From: Deltaproteobacteria bacterium
GTDB lineage: Bacteria; Desulfobacterota; Desulfuromonadia; Desulfuromonadales; Geothermobacteraceae
Length of the DNA: 8,175 nt
Reading direction: 5' to 3'
NCBI GenBank assembly: GCA_003695205.1
Contig: RFIO01000425.1
Coordinates: 1-8,175 of the forward strand
Under the pieces are notes generated by a model. That model saw nothing but the letters and a program-made list of their open reading frames with translations, was not told the origin of the DNA and made no database searches. The stretch's first letter is position 1, and the number at the start of each line of letters is the position of its first letter. Positions 6,013 through 8,175 of this stretch are shown here, one piece after another. A program made the position numbers and the translations under genes.

Positions 6013-7451
6013 ATATCCGCCTGACCCTGCGCCTGCTCGGCGCGCTGCTGATCTTCCTCGGGGGAACGCTGCTGGTTCCGGCACCCTTCTCCCTCTGGTT
6101 CGGTGACGGGGCCTTGGGGGCGCTGGTACTGTCGGCGCTGCTGTCGGCGATCACAGGGGCAGGACTCTTTTTCGGTTTCCGCTCCGGTAACGACCTGTCG
6201 CTGCGCGAGGGGTTCGCTGTCGTCACTCTGGCCTGGGTCTTCTTTTCCCTGTTCGGCGCCCTTCCCTTCCTGCTCAGCGGCTCCATCGCCCACCCGGTTG
6301 ACGCCGTCTTCGAAACCATGAGCGGCTTCACCACAACCGGGGCGACCATCCTTACCGATATCGAAAGCCTGCCGCAGAGTATCCTGCTCTGGCGTGCCCT
6401 GACCCACTGGCTGGGCGGCATGGGGATCATCGTCCTGTCGCTGGCGATCCTGCCGATGTTGGGGATCGGCGGCATGCAGCTGTTCAAGGCCGAAGTTCCC
6501 GGGCCGACCGCAGATCGCCTGAAGCCGCGCATTCAGGATACTGCCAAGCTGCTCTGGGGCGTCTACGTGCTGCTGACCATGGTCGAGACCCTGCTGCTGA
6601 TGCTGGGCGGCATGAACCTCTACGAGGCGCTGTGCCACGCTTTTGCCACCCTGGCGACAGGCGGTTTCTCCACCCGCAACGCCTCGGTCGGCGCCTTCGG
6701 CAGCGGCTATATCGACTGGGTGGTGACCCTGTTCATGTTCCTGGCCGGGGTCAATTTCAGCCTGCACTACCACGCCCTGCGAGGACGCTGGCGCGATGCC
6801 TGGAAAAACGAGGAGCTGCGCTGCTACCTCGGCATTACCCTCGGGGCAACGCTGGTCCTGGTGCTGGCCAACCAGGGCCGGGTCTATGCCAGCCTGTTCG
6901 AAAACCTGCGCTACAGCGCTTTTCAGGCGGTCTCGATCCTGACAACCACCGGCTTCGGCACCACCGATTTCGAACAGTGGTCACCCGTGGCGCAGCTACT
7001 GCTGGCCCTGCTGATGTTCATCGGTGGCTGTGCCGGTTCGACCGGTGGCGGCATCAAGGTCATGCGCCTGCTGCTGCTGTTCCGGCACGCGCAGGTGCAA
7101 CTGTTCCGCCTGATCCATCCGCGCGCCGTTCGTCTGGTCAAATTCTCCGGGCAGCCGGTCAATCCCGAGGTCATGCAGTCGATTCTTGGTTTTTTTGCCC
7201 TCTACATCGGCATCTTTGCCATCGCTTCAGCCATCATGGCGGCCACCGGCCTCGACCTCGTCTCCGCCGCCATGTCGGTCGCCGCCACCCTTGGCAACAT
7301 CGGTCCGGGTCTTGGCAGCGTCGGCCCCGTCGACAACTACGCCCACATTACCGCCTTCGGCAAACTGGTCCTCACCTTGTGCATGCTGCTCGGCCGACTG
7401 GAAATATTCACAGTCCTCGTGCTGGTCTTCCCCACCTTCTGGCGCAAATAA
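6009..7451 (+). CDS. trkH: Trk potassium uptake pore subunit TrkH
   Basis: This 480-residue inner-membrane protein matches the length of E. coli TrkH (483). It carries the four pore-loop repeats of the SKT (Trk/Ktr/HKT) superfamily, with selectivity-filter segments TTTGA at 108-112 (G111), ATGGFST at 216-222 (G218), TTTGFG at 312-317 (G315) and TLGNIG at 427-432 (G429). All four filter glycines are present, as expected for potassium selectivity. The conserved THWLGGMG segment and the glycine-rich GGCAGSTGGGIK loop, which forms the intramembrane gate, are also visible. It begins inside the trkA stop codon (ATGA) and has no strong ribosome site of its own, so it should be made together with TrkA. 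Potassium entry is driven by the membrane potential or coupled to protons. No frameshift or missing motif is seen. Confidence 0.95.
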   Translation: MNIRLTLRLLGALLIFLGGTLLVPAPFSLWFGDGALGALVLSALLSAITGAGLFFGFRSGNDLSLREGFAVVTLAWVFFSLFGALPFLLSGSIAHPVDAVFETMSGFTTTGATILTDIESLPQSILLWRALTHWLGGMGIIVLSLAILPMLGIGGMQLFKAEVPGPTADRLKPRIQDTAKLLWGVYVLLTMVETLLLMLGGMNLYEALCHAFATLATGGFSTRNASVGAFGSGYIDWVVTLFMFLAGVNFSLHYHALRGRWRDAWKNEELRCYLGITLGATLVLVLANQGRVYASLFENLRYSAFQAVSILTTTGFGTTDFEQWSPVAQLLLALLMFIGGCAGSTGGGIKVMRLLLLFRHAQVQLFRLIHPRAVRLVKFSGQPVNPEVMQSILGFFALYIGIFAIASAIMAATGLDLVSAAMSVAATLGNIGPGLGSVGPVDNYAHITAFGKLVLTLCMLLGRLEIFTVLVLVFPTFWRK

Positions 7452-7476
7452 AAAGGACCGGTCAACTGACCGGTCC
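7446..7476 (-). terminator. Intrinsic terminator of the right-hand diguanylate cyclase gene
   Basis: GGACCGGTC and GACCGGTCC form a 9-bp stem with a 4-nt loop at 7455-7476. On the minus strand the hairpin is followed by TTTTTATTT (7454 down to 7446), the classical form of a Rho-independent terminator. The U-tract overlaps the end of trkH and its TAA. On the plus strand the stem has no T-run after it, so it is weaker for trkH, though it may still stop or stabilise that transcript. Confidence 0.85.
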
Positions 7477-7517
7477 CATATGAAACAGCTATCCCGCTTT
7501 CGGCGGACAACTGTTGC

Positions 7518-8175
7518 TCAATCCTTGCGCCGGGTCCCCTCCAGGGGGAAGATGGTCACCCGGTTGCGACCCAGTGCCTTCGACTGGTAGAGGGCGCGGT
7601 CAGCAGTGTCGATAACGGTCAACTTGTCAAGATGGGAACTGCCCGCCTCGAATGTCGTGCCACCGAGACTGATGGTAACCCTGAGCTTTTCTCCATCGAT
7701 GTCCGTATGCAGGTGCTCGATGGCACGCCGCAGCCGTTCGGCAAAGACCCGCAGACCGGCACAATCGGCATGGGGCAGGATGACAGCAAACTCCTCGCCG
7801 CCGTAGCGCGCCACGATATCCGAAGCCCGCACCGCGCTGATTGTGGTTTCGGCGATGTTTTTCAGCACGACATCGCCGACCGGATGGCCGTAGCGGTCGT
7901 TGACCTGCTTGAAGTGATCCAGGTCAAACATCAGCAGGGAAAAACAGCCGCCGTAACGCCGCACCCGTTCGATCTCGTGGTCGACCATCTCCTGAAAATA
8001 GCGGTGATTGTACAGCCCGGTCAGGCCGTCCCTGAGGACCAGTTCCCGCAATTTGGCGTTGGCGTTGCGCAACTCGCCGGCAAGGCGGTCGCTGCGCTCA
8101 CGCGCCTGCTTCAGTTCCACAACCAGGTGCTCGCTCGACAGGTGAATCTCGGCCAGTTCCTGATTGGCCAGCTCC
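7518..8175 (-). CDS. GGDEF diguanylate cyclase, N-terminus beyond the window
   Basis: The open frame enters from the right edge and stops with TGA at 7518-7520; 218 residues are visible. A GTG at 8120 could be read as a start, but 18 more in-frame codons without a stop run to the edge, and their Glu/Leu/Gln-rich sequence continues the same coiled coil (about 45 residues, ending in LRELVLRDGLTGLYN). The gene is therefore taken as truncated by the window. The GGDEF domain is complete: DGLTGLYNHRYF, FDLDHFKQVND, GHPVGD, the active-site GGEEF (codons at 7788-7802) and the inhibitory RxxD site (RASD, 7818-7829). It should make c-di-GMP from two GTP and be product-inhibited. A sensor or receiver domain probably lies before the coiled coil, which is inference. 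A strong terminator follows the gene. Confidence 0.92.
   Translation of the reverse strand, partial: ELANQELAEIHLSSEHLVVELKQARERSDRLAGELRNANAKLRELVLRDGLTGLYNHRYFQEMVDHEIERVRRYGGCFSLLMFDLDHFKQVNDRYGHPVGDVVLKNIAETTISAVRASDIVARYGGEEFAVILPHADCAGLRVFAERLRRAIEHLHTDIDGEKLRVTISLGGTTFEAGSSHLDKLTVIDTADRALYQSKALGRNRVTIFPLEGTRRKD

Noticed and set aside
5904..6773. 289-codon minus-strand frame across the trkA/trkH junction
   Set aside because: It has Gln/Gly/Asp-rich low-complexity sequence, is antisense to two clear genes and has no ribosome site of note.
6632..7483. 283-codon plus-strand frame inside trkH
   Set aside because: It is an Arg/His/Pro-rich frame-shifted reading of trkH, which itself has all four filter motifs.

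Overview
The window is about 60% G+C, densely packed and bacterial. Ferritin-like (rubrerythrin-type) proteins, a YkgJ-type cysteine-cluster protein, two c-di-GMP enzymes, a sigma-54-like promoter and a trkA-trkH pair together suggest an anaerobic or microaerophilic proteobacterium, perhaps of the Desulfuromonas/Geobacter group. That placement is inferred from gene content; there is no marker gene here. No phage, transposon, CRISPR, rRNA or tRNA was seen.

Left part (20-1617, + strand): three closely spaced genes that look like one transcription unit. Two encode tandem paralogous ferritin-like four-helix proteins whose putative iron ligands fall at nearly identical residue numbers, and in both the fourth ligand, normally a glutamate, is replaced by threonine. 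The third encodes a CxxCxxCC-type cysteine-cluster protein. The set suggests metal or oxidative-stress handling.

Middle (1606-4444, - strand): a 792-residue membrane protein with six predicted transmembrane helices followed by PAS, GGDEF and EAL domains, all with intact catalytic motifs. Its stop overlaps the end of the cysteine-cluster gene by 12 bp, tail to tail. Upstream of it lie a good sigma-54 (-24/-12) match, a perfect 18-bp palindrome across the predicted start of transcription, and a 10-bp palindrome further upstream. Next comes a small stand-alone HNH nuclease with its own sigma-70-like promoter and a strong ribosome binding site.

Right part (4654-7451, + strand): trkA and trkH, overlapping by 4 bp, encode the regulatory and pore subunits of a Trk potassium uptake system. 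The 209-bp gap between the divergent HNH gene and trkA holds three dyads. After trkH, a strong hairpin with its U-tract on the minus strand terminates a second c-di-GMP gene (GGEEF diguanylate cyclase, - strand), which runs off the right edge of the window.

Most of the window is recognisable housekeeping and signalling. The points most worth a second look are the altered metal site shared by the ferritin-like pair and the layered control region in front of the GGDEF-EAL gene. I see no clear evidence of a wholly new multi-gene system.
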